Source: Comamonadaceae bacterium CG_4_10_14_3_um_filter_60_75
Lineage (GTDB): Bacteria; Pseudomonadota; Gammaproteobacteria; Burkholderiales; Burkholderiaceae_C
Assembly: GCA_002784245.1 (NCBI GenBank)
Contig: PFKL01000038.1
Coordinates: 1 to 13,680 of the forward strand
Length of the DNA stretch: 13,680 nt
Direction: 5' to 3'
The first letter of the stretch is position 1. Each line of letters starts with the position of its first letter. Position numbers and translations under genes: made by a program. Under the pieces are notes generated by a model that worked only from the letters and a program-made list of their open reading frames with translations, ran no database searches and was not told the DNA's origin. Of this stretch, positions 1 through 7,066 are shown in pieces.

Positions 1-1257
1 GTGCCCGGCGATGCGGGCGCCATCATGACCGCGCTGGACGGCCACCCACTGGCCAAAAACGGCATGGCCGGTGTGGCGCTGTCCTTGTCGGCGTGGAGCT
101 CATTCATTGGCTCGCTGGTGGCCACCGCTGGCATCGTGCTGTTTGCGCCGTTGCTGGCGCGCTGGGCGCTGGCGTTTGGGCCGGCCGAATACTTTGCCTT
201 GATGTGCTTTGCTTTTGCCTGCATCACTGGCTTGATGGGTGACGCACCCATGAAAGCCGCGCTGGCCGCGGTGATTGGCTTGTCGCTGTCGACCATTGGC
301 CTGGACAGCAATTCGGGCGTCTACCGCTTTACAGGCGACAACCTGCATCTGTCTGACGGCATCCAGTTCATCGTGGTCGTGATCGGTGTGTTTTCCATCA
401 GCGAGATTTTGTTGATGCTCGAGCAGCACCACGCCAATACCGGCATCATCAAGATCACCGGGCGGGCCATGTTCAATCTGAAAGAGATGACCGCCACCTG
501 GTGGACCACCCTGCGCTCGGCGGTGATGGGTTTTGTGGTGGGTGTGTTGCCGGGCGCCGGTGCCACGATTGCCAGCGCCATGGCTTATTCCACTGAAAAA
601 CGTTTGGCCGGTGCCAGCGGCAACTTTGGCAAAGGTGACATTCGCGGCCTGGCTGCCCCCGAGGCGGCCAACAACGCGTCGGCTGCAGGGTCATTTGTGC
701 CGATGCTGACACTGGGTGTGCCCGGCTCTGGTACCACCGCAGTGATGGTGGGTGCGCTGTCGCTCTACAACATCACGCCGGGGCCGGCGCTGTTTTCGCA
801 AAACCCGGCACTGGTATGGGGCTTGATCGCTTCACTGTTCATCGCCAACGTGATGTTGCTGTGCATCAACATTCCCTTGGTCAAGGTGTTTACCAGTGTG
901 CTGCGCCTGCCCAACTGGGCGCTGGTGCCGGGCATTCTGGCCATCAGCGCGGTGGGGGTGTTCTCAGTGCACGCCACCACATTTGACCTGATGTTGATGT
1001 CGACCTTTGGTGTGGTGGGCTACTTGCTGCGCAAGCAGGGTGTGCCGATGGCACCGCTGATTCTCGGTTTTGTGCTGGGCGACATGATGGAGCAAAACCT
1101 GCGCCGCGCACTGTCGATCACCAACGGCGAGCTGGGCATTTTGATTGAAAGCCCTATTTGCAAAGGCCTGTGGGTCGGTGCCCTGCTGATGGTGGCGGTG
1201 CCGCCTGTTTTGCGCCTGCTGGCGCGACGCGACGGGTTGAGTGCAAAGCGGTCCTGA
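1..1257 (+). CDS. tctA: Tripartite tricarboxylate transporter permease, TctA family (5' part missing)
   Basis: This is the C-terminal 418 residues of the large membrane subunit of a TctABC-type transporter, which imports carboxylates with a periplasmic binding protein (TctC) and a small membrane subunit (TctB). The visible start reads into the family's early motif (PGDAGAIMTALDGHPLAKNG), where relatives have 'G(T/V)..S..T.LDGYPMAK.G'. The GTG at base 1 is therefore an internal codon, and roughly 80 residues lie to the left of the window. Many hydrophobic segments follow, with the family's second conserved loop (GVLPGAGATIASAMAYSTEK, about residues 181-200) and LGVPGSGTTAVMVGAL near 238-253. 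The gene ends with TGA 26 bases before the convergent yqjK-like gene. The substrate cannot be told from the permease. TctB and TctC are not in the window. Confidence 0.93.
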   Translation: MPGDAGAIMTALDGHPLAKNGMAGVALSLSAWSSFIGSLVATAGIVLFAPLLARWALAFGPAEYFALMCFAFACITGLMGDAPMKAALAAVIGLSLSTIGLDSNSGVYRFTGDNLHLSDGIQFIVVVIGVFSISEILLMLEQHHANTGIIKITGRAMFNLKEMTATWWTTLRSAVMGFVVGVLPGAGATIASAMAYSTEKRLAGASGNFGKGDIRGLAAPEAANNASAAGSFVPMLTLGVPGSGTTAVMVGALSLYNITPGPALFSQNPALVWGLIASLFIANVMLLCINIPLVKVFTSVLRLPNWALVPGILAISAVGVFSVHATTFDLMLMSTFGVVGYLLRKQGVPMAPLILGFVLGDMMEQNLRRALSITNGELGILIESPICKGLWVGALLMVAVPPVLRLLARRDGLSAKRS

Positions 1258-1283
1258 TGCTGATAAGGATGCGCGTTTGCGCC

Positions 1284-1589
1284 TCAGCGCGGCGCCAGGA
1301 AGGGCCGTAGTGTTTGGCGCAGACGGCGCAATTGCCGGGCCGATTTCCACAACCACCACAGTTTGGCTGACCAGGACAGCGCGCGCTTGGGCTTAAGTAC
1401 CAGAAGAACCGCTAGGACGGCCAGCGGCCATTGGGGGTGCTGGGCGACCCAGCGCCATCCCACCGTGACTTGATCAACGAGACTGGCAGGGTGTTGCAAG
1501 CGGTTGACGTCTCGCACCAACACCTGACGCAATTCCGTGCTGCGAATCAGCAACTGCTGTTGCCGGCGCTGCAGCGCTTCAGGCGTCAT
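1284..1589 (-). CDS. YqjK-like small membrane protein
   Basis: A 101-residue protein, last gene of the yqjD-yqjE-yqjK order known from enterobacteria. The first half is charged and Gln/Arg-rich (MTPEALQRRQQQLLIRSTEL), typical of YqjK. One short hydrophobic stretch follows (about residues 54-66, WPLAVLAVLLVLK), then a basic C-terminal tail rich in Trp, Arg and Leu. Its ATG overlaps the end of the yqjE-like gene by 11 bases, so translation is probably coupled; no clear Shine-Dalgarno sequence is visible. The molecular role is unknown; the family sits with inner-membrane, stress- or stationary-phase-associated proteins. The identification rests mainly on gene order plus overall character, since the family is poorly conserved. 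Confidence 0.8.
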   Translation of the reverse strand: MTPEALQRRQQQLLIRSTELRQVLVRDVNRLQHPASLVDQVTVGWRWVAQHPQWPLAVLAVLLVLKPKRALSWSAKLWWLWKSARQLRRLRQTLRPFLAPR

Positions 1590-1977
1590 GGGTGGGGGGA
1601 TTTTTCACGGCAGCACGGTCGCGATCGAGCTCTGCCAGACTGACGCCAAACAGGTTGGACTCTTGGGCCAGCCGACGTCGGGCAACGCGTGCCAGCACGA
1701 TACCAGCTGCAGCAAACGACACGGCCAGTGTGCCAACCGCTGCAAGCCGGTAGCCATCCCACAGCAACAAGATGACAAAACCGCACAACAAAACGGCAGC
1801 AACCGTCAACAGCATGAAGGCCGATGCGGCCCAAAGCAACCCCAGGCCGACGCGCTGTTTTTCAAGTGCGAGTTCGGTGCCCAAAAGGGCCAGACGAACC
1901 CGGATGAGTTCCAATACCGAGCCCAGCGACCCTTGCAATTGGTCAAACAGCCCGCGCGGGGCATTTTGATCTGGCAT
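1579..1977 (-). CDS. yqjE: YqjE-like phage holin superfamily membrane protein
   Basis: A 132-residue protein of the YqjE type (Pfam 'putative Actinobacterial holin-X, holin superfamily III'). An amphipathic N-terminal region (GLFDQLQGSLGSVLELIRVR, residues 9-28) precedes two predicted membrane helices at about 45-72 and 77-98. A charged tail follows with the usual ending pattern (SLAELDRDRAA). Despite the family name there is no phage context here, so a lytic role is not suggested. The gene starts 5 bases after the yqjD-like stop codon and overlaps the next gene by 11 bases, so the three genes form a tight operon. The biochemical role of the family is not established. Confidence 0.88.
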   Translation of the reverse strand: MPDQNAPRGLFDQLQGSLGSVLELIRVRLALLGTELALEKQRVGLGLLWAASAFMLLTVAAVLLCGFVILLLWDGYRLAAVGTLAVSFAAAGIVLARVARRRLAQESNLFGVSLAELDRDRAAVKNPPTHDA

Positions 1978-1982
1978 GTGGC

Positions 1983-2294
1983 CTAGCGCCGGCTGATCAG
2001 CATCCCCACCACCAAACCCAGCCCCGCGGCAATGCCGATCGATTTCCAGGGGTTTTCGTGCACAAAAACGTCGGTCGCGTGGCCTGCTGCTTTGGCCTTC
2101 TCTACCGTGACCTGCTGCAGGTGTGTCAGCTCAGTCTTGGTCTTGTTGATGCGTTCACGAACACGTTCACGCAACTGAGCAGCAGCTGGCCCAACTTCTG
2201 CCGCGGTCAGTTTCAACAGCTCCTCGGAATCGGCAATCCCCTGGTGCAGGTCGCTGATCAGTTTTTCTTTGCTGAGTTGAAGGGCTTCGGACAT
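1983..2294 (-). CDS. yqjD: DUF883 family protein, YqjD/ElaB type
   Basis: A 103-residue tail-anchored protein of the YqjD/ElaB/YgaM family. Residues 1-70 are predicted to be largely helical and charged, without cysteines. The C-terminus has the family signature: HENPWKSIGIAAGLGLVVGM (79-98), a single membrane segment with glycines, ending in ISRR. In E. coli YqjD associates with ribosomes at the inner membrane in stationary phase; that function is known for the relative and only inferred here. The start is well supported: AAAGGAG lies about 8 bases upstream of the ATG, and a candidate sigma-70 promoter lies further upstream. It is the first gene of the yqjD-yqjE-yqjK operon. Confidence 0.92.
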   Translation of the reverse strand: MSEALQLSKEKLISDLHQGIADSEELLKLTAAEVGPAAAQLRERVRERINKTKTELTHLQQVTVEKAKAAGHATDVFVHENPWKSIGIAAGLGLVVGMLISRR

Positions 2295-2329
2295 GGCGTG
2301 ACTCCTTTAAGGTTAAATGACTCAGAGCC

Positions 2330-2358
2330 AGTTTAGACCCTAAGGTTAGGTTTGCCAA
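2330..2358 (-). promoter_or_regulatory. Predicted sigma-70 promoter of the yqjDEK operon
   Basis: On the minus strand TTGGCA (2353-2358, five of six matches to TTGACA) and TAAACT (2330-2335, four of six matches to TATAAT) are separated by exactly 17 bases. Transcription would start near 2323, about 30 bases before the yqjD-like ATG and upstream of its AAAGGAG ribosome binding site. It lies in the only gap between the SMP-30-like gene and yqjD. Seen in sequence; activity is inferred. Confidence 0.55.
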
Positions 2359-2394
2359 TCTTAACGGCCGGTTTTGGCGGTAGAAACTTTGTGG

Positions 2395-3372
2395 TTAAAC
2401 CGCCGATGGAACAAAAAAATTCACCGGCAAACCTGGTACGTCGACCCGCAGCGACAGTACCTCCCCTGTCAACGGGTAAGCCGTCAACTCAGGCGCACTA
2501 CTGTGGTGGCCCGCGCTGGTGAGGTACAGCGTTTTGAGGTCTTCACCGCCAAAGCAAGGCATGGTCGGGCTCTGCAGCGGGACGGTGAGCGACGCCAGCA
2601 AAGTTCCGTTCGGGGCAAACTGGCAGACGCGGCGGCCTTCGTACAAAGCTACCCAGTAATTGCCTTGCACGTCGACTGCCGCACCGTCGGGCCGGCCGCC
2701 GTAACCGCCGTTGTCGGGCGCGCTTGGGTTGGGCAGCCAGCATGGAGGTTTGGGGGCAAAAGACGCGAATACCCGTTGATTTGCCATGCTGGCGCTGGTG
2801 CTGTCGAAGTCCCACGCCCACACCGTATGGCTGGGTGTATTGGCCCAATACAAGGTGCAGTTGTCGGGGCTCCAGGCCAGGCCGTTGGCAGTGGTCATGC
2901 CAGCGCTTGGGCTGATTTTTTCAGTCACGAGCGGCACGCCACCGTTGACTGCGCTGCGGGCGTCGACGCAGTACAGCGCGGCATTTTTGGCTGTGCGGGT
3001 TTCATCGATGGTGCCCACCCAAAAACGCCCCAGCGTATCGCATTTTCCGTCGTTGGCGCGCATCCGGGTGGGATCGTAAGCGAGCTTGGCCAACAGCGTT
3101 AACACGCCACCCCAATTGTGAGCGCGAAAGACGCCGTGGCGCAGCGCGATCACCAGGCCGCCGCCTTGCGCTGGCGCCATGCAGCCGGGTTCGCTGGGCA
3201 TGTCCCACGTCTCGACCGTACCCATGTAAATGTTGGAACGCAAAATCTGTTTGCCCGCAATGTCCAGCCAGTACAGCGTTTGCTCCTGCGGGTGCCAGAA
3301 CGGCGATTCACCCAGCAGGCAGGCGTGCGGGGCGACGGTTTGCCATGGGGTCTCAGGTGGGTAGGCGCACAT
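2395..3372 (-). CDS. SMP-30/gluconolactonase/LRE family protein
   Basis: A 325-residue six-bladed beta-propeller protein of the SMP-30 family, metal-dependent lactonases that hydrolyse sugar lactones such as glucono-, arabino- or galactono-lactone. Family motifs appear in order: GESPFW with the metal-ligand Glu22; the strongly conserved RANDGKCDTLGRFWVGTI (residues 105-122); TTANGLAWSPD with ligand Asn163; and GGRPDGAAVD with ligand Asp229. All expected metal ligands are thus present. No signal peptide is seen, so the protein should be cytoplasmic. The longer open frame extends into amtB and through its terminator, so the ATG at 3372 was chosen; it gives the family's usual N-terminus but has no good Shine-Dalgarno sequence. 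No sugar catabolic genes flank it, so the substrate is unknown. Confidence 0.9.
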   Translation of the reverse strand: MCAYPPETPWQTVAPHACLLGESPFWHPQEQTLYWLDIAGKQILRSNIYMGTVETWDMPSEPGCMAPAQGGGLVIALRHGVFRAHNWGGVLTLLAKLAYDPTRMRANDGKCDTLGRFWVGTIDETRTAKNAALYCVDARSAVNGGVPLVTEKISPSAGMTTANGLAWSPDNCTLYWANTPSHTVWAWDFDSTSASMANQRVFASFAPKPPCWLPNPSAPDNGGYGGRPDGAAVDVQGNYWVALYEGRRVCQFAPNGTLLASLTVPLQSPTMPCFGGEDLKTLYLTSAGHHSSAPELTAYPLTGEVLSLRVDVPGLPVNFFVPSAV

Positions 3373-3418
3373 CGGTTGCAACCAAGGATTGTGATGGACG
3401 CTGTATTGTGCATGGAGT

Positions 3419-3452
3419 AAAAAAACCCACCGGGGCCAATGGCCGCGGTGGG
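3419..3452 (-). terminator. Intrinsic terminator of the glnK-amtB operon
   Basis: Read on the minus strand, arms CCCACCG (3452-3446) and CGGTGGG (3432-3426) pair perfectly. An inner GGCC/GGCC pair sits around a three-base loop, and the stem is followed at once by seven T (3425-3419). It lies 68 bases downstream of the amtB stop codon and 46 bases before the SMP-30-like start, so it separates the two transcription units. Confidence 0.88.
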
Positions 3453-3520
3453 AAACGCTTTCCGAGGAGACAACTCGCAAGAGCGGCAGTAGCCACGGTG
3501 GGCTGCCGCCAAATAGGGCC

Positions 3521-4921
3521 TTACCTGCTGTAAGCAGACTCACCATGTGAGGTAATGTCCAGACCCTCGCGCTCACTTTCTTCGCTGACCCGCAGGCCGA
3601 TGGCCATATCGGCAATCTTGTAGGCGATGAAGGCCACCACCGAAGACCAGACGATGGTGATCAGGACGCCTTCGCCTTGGATCATCAATTGGCTCGCGAT
3701 CGAGAAGTCCTCTGCACCGGTGCCACCCAGACCAGGCGCCGCAAAGACGCCCGTCAGCAAAGCGCCGGTGATACCGCCGACACCATGCACACCGAATACA
3801 TCGAGCGAGTCATCCGCACCCAGCATTTTCTTCAAACCGGTGACGCCCCACAGGCACAGGAAGCCAGCGGCCAGACCGATCACGATGGCACCCATTGGGC
3901 CGACCACACCACAGGCTGGTGTGATGCCGACCAAGCCAGCAACGGCGCCAGAGGCGGCACCCAGCATGGAGGCTTTGCCCTTGATCAACGACTCACCTAA
4001 CGACCAGGCCAGGATGGCAGCGGCAGTGGCGGTCACGGTGTTGATGAATGCCAGTGTGGTGCCGCCGTTGGCTTCCAGATTGGAGCCTGCGTTAAAGCCA
4101 AACCAGCCCACCCACAGCATGCTGGCACCCAGCATGGTCATCGGCAGGTTATGTGGTGCCATCGATTCCTTGCCATAACCAATACGCTTGCCCACCAGGT
4201 AGGCGCCCACCAGACCGGCCATAGCAGCGTTGATGTGAACGACGGTACCGCCAGCGAAGTCGAGTGCGCCCTTGCCCAACAAGTAGCCGCCGCTGCCCCA
4301 AACCATGTGGGCGATCGGCAGGTAGCTGAAGGTGAACCAGATCACCGAGAAAAGCAGCACAGCGCTGAACTTCATGCGTTCAGCGAACGAACCGACGATC
4401 AGCGCGCAGGTCAAACCGGCAAAAGTCAACTGGAAGGCGACAAAAATCAGCTCGGGAATTTTTACGCCAGCGCTGAAGGTGTCGGCCATCGAGTCGGTGG
4501 TGATGCCAGACAGGAATATCTTGGCTCCGTCCGCGATGATCAGTCCGTCGCCGCCAAAGGCAAAGCTGTAACCATAGATGACCCACAGCACGCCGATCAG
4601 CGAGAACACCATCAGCACTTGCATCAGCACTGACAGCATGTTCTTGCTGCGCACCAGGCCACCGTAGAACAGCGCCAGACCTGGCACCATTAGCATGACG
4701 AGCATGGTCGAGACCATCATCCAGGCGGTGTCGCCCTTGTCGATGGTGGGCGCAGGAGCAGCTTCAGCTGCGGCAGGCGCGGCCGACTCGGCTGTGGGTT
4801 CGGCAGCAGCAGGCGCAGTCGCCTCAGTGGCGGCGGGTGCGGCGGGAGTCTGGGCTATTGAGACAGTGCTGCCAAGCAACAGACTCATTCCCAGCGCGAG
4901 CGAAGCGAATAGTTTTTTCAT
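3521..4921 (-). CDS. amtB: Ammonium transporter AmtB with N-terminal signal peptide and Ala/Pro-rich linker
   Basis: A 466-residue Amt/Rh-family ammonium channel of the inner membrane. Residues 1-23 form a signal peptide (MKKLFASLALGMSLLLGSTV, cleavage probably after SIA). A low-complexity Ala/Pro/Glu/Thr stretch (about 24-58) precedes the eleven-helix core. Family hallmarks are visible: FYGGLVRSKN (85-94), FAERMKFSA, the twin pore histidines His229 (GGTVVHINAA) and His379 (DVFGVHGVGG), and GWFGFNAGS. The core is full length; the extra length relative to E. coli AmtB is the linker. It follows glnK after 32 bases and is followed by a strong terminator. Co-transcription with glnK from the sigma-54 promoter is expected, giving expression under nitrogen limitation with GlnK blocking the pore when nitrogen is plentiful. 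Confidence 0.97.
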   Translation of the reverse strand: MKKLFASLALGMSLLLGSTVSIAQTPAAPAATEATAPAAAEPTAESAAPAAAEAAPAPTIDKGDTAWMMVSTMLVMLMVPGLALFYGGLVRSKNMLSVLMQVLMVFSLIGVLWVIYGYSFAFGGDGLIIADGAKIFLSGITTDSMADTFSAGVKIPELIFVAFQLTFAGLTCALIVGSFAERMKFSAVLLFSVIWFTFSYLPIAHMVWGSGGYLLGKGALDFAGGTVVHINAAMAGLVGAYLVGKRIGYGKESMAPHNLPMTMLGASMLWVGWFGFNAGSNLEANGGTTLAFINTVTATAAAILAWSLGESLIKGKASMLGAASGAVAGLVGITPACGVVGPMGAIVIGLAAGFLCLWGVTGLKKMLGADDSLDVFGVHGVGGITGALLTGVFAAPGLGGTGAEDFSIASQLMIQGEGVLITIVWSSVVAFIAYKIADMAIGLRVSEESEREGLDITSHGESAYSR

Positions 4922-4953
4922 GATGCGTATTCCAAGTGAGAGTTGTGGGGTGC

Positions 4954-5292
4954 TTAAAGCGCTTCTTTGCCGGTTTCGCCGGTGCGGATGCGGATGACTT
5001 GTTCGACTGGCGTGACAAAAATCTTGCCGTCACCAATCTTGCCGGTGCGAGCGGCACCTTCGATGGCTTCAATCACCTGATCGAGCAGTTCGTCAGCAAT
5101 CGCGGCTTCGACTTTGACCTTGGGTAAAAAGTCGACCACATACTCGGCACCCCGGTACAGTTCGGTGTGTCCTTTTTGACGCCCGAAGCCTTTGACTTCG
5201 GTGACGGTGATGCCCTGCACGCCGATGACCGAAAGTGCTTCGCGCACTTCGTCGAGCTTGAAGGGTTTGACAATGGCAGTGACAAGTTTCAT
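4954..5292 (-). CDS. glnK: Nitrogen regulatory protein P-II (GlnK)
   Basis: A 112-residue PII signal protein, the usual family length. The start MKLVTAIVKPFKLDEVREAL, the T-loop with the uridylylation site Tyr51 (TELYRGAEYVVDF) and the C-terminal signature KIGDGKIFV.P.E....IRTGE are intact. PII trimers bind ATP/ADP and 2-oxoglutarate and are uridylylated by GlnD. The copy next to amtB binds and closes the ammonium channel. The ATG at 5292 was chosen over longer in-frame starts because TTTAGGAG lies 5 bases upstream of it and it gives the canonical N-terminus. It is the first gene of a glnK-amtB operon whose upstream region carries a sigma-54 promoter and an NtrC-like site. Confidence 0.97.
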   Translation of the reverse strand: MKLVTAIVKPFKLDEVREALSVIGVQGITVTEVKGFGRQKGHTELYRGAEYVVDFLPKVKVEAAIADELLDQVIEAIEGAARTGKIGDGKIFVTPVEQVIRIRTGETGKEAL

Positions 5293-5335
5293 AAATACTC
5301 CTAAAGCGTGGAAGAGTCGGTTGACAATCGGGTTA

Positions 5336-5352
5336 AGCAGAGTTCGTGCCAG
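5336..5352 (-). promoter_or_regulatory. Sigma-54 (RpoN) promoter of glnK-amtB
   Basis: The minus strand reads CTGGCACGAACTCTGCT. This matches the -24/-12 consensus TGGCAC-N5-TTGCA with the essential GG and GC separated by the required 10 bases; the one changed core base is C for T in the -12 element. Transcription would start near 5325, about 33 bases before the glnK ATG. The position and the gene it serves agree with known sigma-54 control of glnK-amtB in proteobacteria. Confidence 0.85.
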
Positions 5353-5394
5353 TTCAATTTGATGTGCTGTTTTTGTAAAGTGCAGCACTGCATA

Positions 5395-5423
5395 CTGGCT
5401 TTGCGCTAACATGTCTGTATAAA
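5395..5423 (+). promoter_or_regulatory. Candidate comM promoter
   Basis: TATAAA at 5418-5423 is the best -10-like hexamer upstream of comM. A weak -35 (CTGGCT, 5395-5400) lies 17 bases before it. Transcription would start near 5430 and leave a leader of about 70 bases. The -10 lies inside the LexA-type box at 5415-5430. The -35 match is poor, so this is tentative. Confidence 0.35.
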
Positions 5424-5430
5424 AAAACAG
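5415..5430. promoter_or_regulatory. LexA-type SOS box
   Basis: The sequence CTGTATAAAAAAACAG fits CTGT-N8-ACAG, the LexA operator core of gamma- and betaproteobacteria, with an A/T-only centre and a right flank of TA as in the E. coli consensus. It lies 71 bases before the comM start and overlaps the best -10 candidate there, a position where LexA would repress. The A-rich centre means chance cannot be excluded. It is also about 90 bases upstream of the glnK start of transcription. Confidence 0.5.
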
Positions 5431-5432
5431 TA

Positions 5433-5449
5433 TGCACAAATTTGGTGCG
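5433..5449. promoter_or_regulatory. NtrC-like enhancer site for glnK-amtB
   Basis: TGCACAAATTTGGTGCG matches the 17-base NtrC consensus TGCACCAAAATGGTGCA at 13 of 17 positions, with both half-sites (TGCAC and GGTGC) intact. Its centre lies about 115 bases upstream of the predicted sigma-54 start, the normal distance for an NtrC enhancer. A weaker half-site (TGCACC, 5477-5482) lies further upstream, close to comM. Confidence 0.7.
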
Positions 5450-5501
5450 TTGTCATGGGGTGTTGGCCTGTGAAAGTGCACCGTTTTAGCGAGGAATCGG
5501 T

Positions 5502-7037
5502 ATGAGTCTGTCATTGGTGCAAAGCCGGGCCCTGTTGGGGCTGGACGCCGCTGCTGTCACGGTTGAAGTCCACTTGGCCAATGGCTTGCCCAGCTTCACG
5601 CTGGTGGGGCTTGCCGATGTGGAGGTGAAGGAGGCACGCGAGCGGGTGCGCTCGGCCATTCAGAACGCCGGGCTGGAGTTTCCCAACAACAAGCGAATCA
5701 TCGTCAACCTGGCGCCGGCAGACTTGCCCAAAGACTCGGGCCGCTTTGATTTGCCGATTGCGCTGGGTATTCTGGCGGCCAGTGGCCAGATCGACACGGC
5801 GCAACTGGCGGGCTATGAATTTGCCGGCGAGTTATCGCTGTCTGGTGAGCTGCGGCCGGTGCGCGGCGCGCTAGCCATGAGCCTGGCACTGCATGCGGGT
5901 GGTGTACTTACCCGGTTGGTGTTGCCACCCGACAGTGCCGAGGAAGCCGCCTTGGTTCCCACTGCGCAGGTTTACCGAGCCCGCCATTTGCTGGATGTGG
6001 TGCAGCATTTTTTGCCCACCGGGACAGAGGCGTTGCCATCCGAGCCGCGCGACGGCTGGACGCGTCTTGAGGCGGCACCTGCGATCCAGGTAGCAAACTA
6101 TCCCGATATGGCCGATGTCAAGGGCCAGCTCGGTGCCAAACGCGCGCTGGAGATTGCCGCCGCTGGTGGCCACAGCGTGCTGCTGATGGGACCACCGGGT
6201 TCGGGCAAATCCATGCTGGCGCAGCGCTTTGCCGGGCTGCTGCCGCCCATGACCACCGACGAGGCATTGCAAAGTGCAGCCGTGGCCAGCCTGGGCGGCA
6301 GTTTTTCAATTGCCACCTGGGCACAGCGTCCCACCCGCCACCCGCACCACACCGCCAGCGCAGTGGCGTTGGTGGGCGGTGGCTCACCGCCGCGGCCGGG
6401 TGAGATCTCTTTGGCGCATCACGGCGTGCTGTTTCTGGATGAGTTACCCGAGTTTCCGCGCTCTGCGCTGGAGGCGCTGCGCGAGCCGCTGGAGTCGGGG
6501 CGCATCACCATTTCACGTGCGGCGCGGCGCAGCGAATTCCCTGCGCAGTTTCAACTGATCGGCGCCATGAACCCGTGTCCGTGCGGTTACCTGGGCTCTG
6601 CGCAAAAGGCCTGCCGCTGCACGCCCGACCAGGTGGCGCGCTACCAGGGCAAGTTAAGCGGCCCGCTGGTGGACCGCATTGATTTGCATGTGGAAGTGCC
6701 CGCCGTGGTGGCCAGTGAGTTGATGCAATCGCCCCCGGGCGAGTCTAGCGCCAGCGTCCAAGCACGCTGTGTGGCCGCGCGCGCGCGCGCTATCGCACGC
6801 CAGGGCAAGTCCAACCAGGCGCTGCTAGGGCAAGACATTGATAAGTACGTGTTGCTCGATGACGCGGCTGCCAAATTCTTGAATGTGGCCGCCGCCCGCC
6901 TGGGCTGGTCGGCACGCAGCACACACCGCGCCCTGAAAGTGGCGCGCACCATTGCCGATCTGGCCGGTGCGCGAACCACGCAAGTGACGCATGTGGCCGA
7001 AGCCATGCAGTACCGCCGGGCACTTGCATCGGTCTGA
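5502..7037 (+). CDS. comM: ComM/YifB family Mg-chelatase-like AAA+ ATPase
   Basis: A 511-residue protein, close to E. coli YifB/ComM in length. ComM is a hexameric helicase that promotes branch migration during integration of DNA taken up by natural transformation. The N-terminal Lon-substrate-binding-like domain (about 1-190) holds family motifs such as GLADVEVKEARERVRSAI and PADLPKDSGRFDLP. The AAA+ core has Walker A GPPGSGKS (230-237) and Walker B VLFLDE (309-314). A Cys motif (MNPCPCG at 356-362, then CRC at 371-373) is usual for the family, and the helical C-terminal domain ends with AEAMQYRR. The start is supported by GAGGAA 7 bases upstream. It stands alone, divergent from glnK and convergent with the ccdA-like gene. 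The upstream LexA-type box suggests possible DNA-damage control. Confidence 0.96.
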   Translation: MSLSLVQSRALLGLDAAAVTVEVHLANGLPSFTLVGLADVEVKEARERVRSAIQNAGLEFPNNKRIIVNLAPADLPKDSGRFDLPIALGILAASGQIDTAQLAGYEFAGELSLSGELRPVRGALAMSLALHAGGVLTRLVLPPDSAEEAALVPTAQVYRARHLLDVVQHFLPTGTEALPSEPRDGWTRLEAAPAIQVANYPDMADVKGQLGAKRALEIAAAGGHSVLLMGPPGSGKSMLAQRFAGLLPPMTTDEALQSAAVASLGGSFSIATWAQRPTRHPHHTASAVALVGGGSPPRPGEISLAHHGVLFLDELPEFPRSALEALREPLESGRITISRAARRSEFPAQFQLIGAMNPCPCGYLGSAQKACRCTPDQVARYQGKLSGPLVDRIDLHVEVPAVVASELMQSPPGESSASVQARCVAARARAIARQGKSNQALLGQDIDKYVLLDDAAAKFLNVAAARLGWSARSTHRALKVARTIADLAGARTTQVTHVAEAMQYRRALASV

Positions 7038-7066
7038 TGACGCAACAGCGTTTCTGGACTCACCGT

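Noticed and set aside
1..3. GTG at the first base as start of the TctA gene
   Set aside because: The following residues match an internal family motif, so the gene begins to the left of the window.
1579..1977. Holin annotation taken as evidence of a prophage
   Set aside because: The gene lies in the standard yqjD-yqjE-yqjK order and no other phage gene is present.
1431..1986. Plus-strand open frames opposite yqjK and yqjE
   Set aside because: They are antisense to well-supported genes, have Gln/Arg/Cys-rich unnatural composition and lack ribosome binding sites.
2374..3102. Plus-strand 242-codon open frame
   Set aside because: It is the reverse complement shadow of the SMP-30-like gene, whose metal-ligand motifs are all intact.
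3373..3615. Longer N-terminus for the SMP-30-like protein starting at 3615
   Set aside because: It would overlap the end of amtB and read through the amtB terminator hairpin; the family N-terminus begins at the ATG at 3372.
5364..5388. Inverted repeat GTGCTG/CAGCAC between the sigma-54 promoter and the NtrC site as a second NtrC site
   Set aside because: The half-sites point outwards with the wrong spacing for NtrC; the repeat may be chance.
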